Source: Chloroflexia bacterium
GTDB lineage: Bacteria > Chloroflexota > Chloroflexia > Thermomicrobiales > CFX8
Direction of reading: 5' to 3'
NCBI GenBank assembly: GCA_013696045.1
Contig: JACCZH010000378.1
Span: forward strand, 1-5,412
Length of the DNA stretch: 5,412 bases
Shown: positions 4,689 through 5,412 of the stretch, piece after piece
Layout of the letters: the number at the start of each line of letters is the position of its first letter
How positions within the stretch are numbered: the stretch's first letter is position 1
Notes under the pieces: generated by a model
What the model was told of the DNA's origin: nothing
Databases searched by the model: none
Seen by the model: the letters and a program-made list of their open reading frames with translations, nothing else
Translations under genes and position numbers: made by a program

Positions 4689-5412
4689 CGGCCACGGCGA
4701 CCATGGCGATCCTCAGCGAGCCAAAGGTCGCGATGAGGCCGATGACCGGACCACCAACGATCTGGCCCAGTGCGTCTGCCTGACCGGCCATCGAAAACAC
4801 AGTTGCCCGCACTCTGGGCGTCAGGCTCTGGTTTAGCCAGGCAGCGTAGATCGGCCGGTTGACGCGCCGCAGTGTCACGGTGGCGATGAAGGCCGCCAAC
4901 GCCAGCGTGAAGTTCCCGGCCAGCGCGAACACGACGATCGTGCCACTCATGAGTATGGTCATTGCCAGCAGGGCTTTGGCGGCGGCGATGTGACTGTCGC
5001 TGTCAATTCGCCGCCTGGCGACTTCGGTCACTCCCATGCTGAGCAGCATGCCGGCTGCGTTGATGATGCCGATCCAGACGATGATGCTTAGATTGCCCAG
5101 CGCTGGGAAGGTGAAGTTCGCCAGCAGATGCGCCTCCCAGAGCCGGTCCAGCCCCTCGCTGGCGGCTCCCCACACGGTGGCAATCACGAGCAGCGTCACC
5201 AGCACCGGCTTGCCGCGCACCGTCCCGACGCCCTCCTTGAGTGTGTCGCCCATCGACTGCCAGGAGTTCCTCTCGCTCTCTGGGACCCGCGTGAAGTTAG
5301 TCTCTGGCATGACGAACGCCAGAAAGATCCCCAGCGCGACGAACAGCGCGCCGCTCACCAGCAGTGCCAGGCTCAGGTTGATACTGGCGATAGCGACACT
5401 GGCGACGATGCC
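4603..5412 (-). CDS. MFS transporter, C-terminal part (N-terminus outside window)
   Basis: The window holds the last 269 residues of a major facilitator superfamily permease; the frame remains open to the right edge, so the apparent GTG start at 5358 is an internal valine. The segment runs from helices resembling TM5-6 (ending LAFVMPETNF), through a soluble central loop (VPESERNSWQSMGDTLKEG), to six further helices: VLVTLLVIATVWGAASEG, then LSIIVWIGIINAAGMLLS, two helices around ALLAMTILMSGTIVVFALAG, then GQIVGGPVIGLIA and the last helix near residue 240 of the visible part. The stretch RRVNRPIYAAWLNQSLTPRVRATVFS between the fourth and fifth of these is typical of drug-efflux-like MFS proteins. 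The substrate is unknown. It is convergent with the SPW gene and overlaps its 3' end by 86 bases. Confidence 0.88.
   Translation of the reverse strand, partial: GIVASVAIASINLSLALLVSGALFVALGIFLAFVMPETNFTRVPESERNSWQSMGDTLKEGVGTVRGKPVLVTLLVIATVWGAASEGLDRLWEAHLLANFTFPALGNLSIIVWIGIINAAGMLLSMGVTEVARRRIDSDSHIAAAKALLAMTILMSGTIVVFALAGNFTLALAAFIATVTLRRVNRPIYAAWLNQSLTPRVRATVFSMAGQADALGQIVGGPVIGLIATFGSLRIAMVAVAVIAMPQIVLYLRTLRAAPLVPVVEPGSN

Overview
The window is a stretch of bacterial chromosome with short intergenic gaps, mostly moderately high G+C by eye, and operon-style gene packing. No plasmid, phage, IS, CRISPR, tRNA or rRNA signal was seen. The VKOR/SPW pair and the style of the proteins resemble environmental Chloroflexota (Thermomicrobia-like) or similar high-GC soil bacteria. 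That placement is an impression from sequence style and was not tested by a search.

Layout. (1) 1-124, minus strand: the N-terminus of a probable membrane protein running off the left edge. (2) 295-1056, minus strand: an unrecognised 253-residue protein that looks like two ABM-type (dimeric alpha/beta barrel) halves. (3) 1057-1153: a divergent promoter region. (4) 1154-2281 and 2278-3426, plus strand: two adjacent class I/II aminotransferase-fold genes sharing a 4-base ATGA overlap. (5) 3427-3641: an intergenic stretch. (6) 3642-4217 and 4227-4688, plus strand: a VKOR-family membrane protein, apparently started by CTG, followed by a small SPW-repeat membrane protein. (7) 4603 to the right edge, minus strand: the C-terminal part of an MFS transporter, converging on and overlapping the SPW gene by 86 bases.

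The most interesting part is the aminotransferase pair. The upstream protein keeps the fold and the phosphate-binding and carboxylate-binding arginines. It has Gly224 where the PLP-binding lysine should be, and it has also lost the usual Asn, Tyr and stacking aromatic around the cofactor ring. The downstream protein keeps all of these, including Lys232, but has Pro58 where the family has the tyrosine (Tyr70 in E. coli AspAT numbering) that reaches into the neighbouring subunit's active site. The upstream protein still has that tyrosine (Tyr67). These opposite losses, in two translationally coupled genes, suggest an obligate heterodimer with one composite active site. This would be analogous in logic to the LCB1/LCB2 subunits of serine palmitoyltransferase. 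It is a hypothesis from motif reading; no substrate can be assigned.

The VKOR and SPW genes are likely one transcription unit acting in the cytoplasmic membrane. The flanking genes show no obvious functional link to the aminotransferase pair. The divergent ABM-like gene shares its control region and may be co-regulated.
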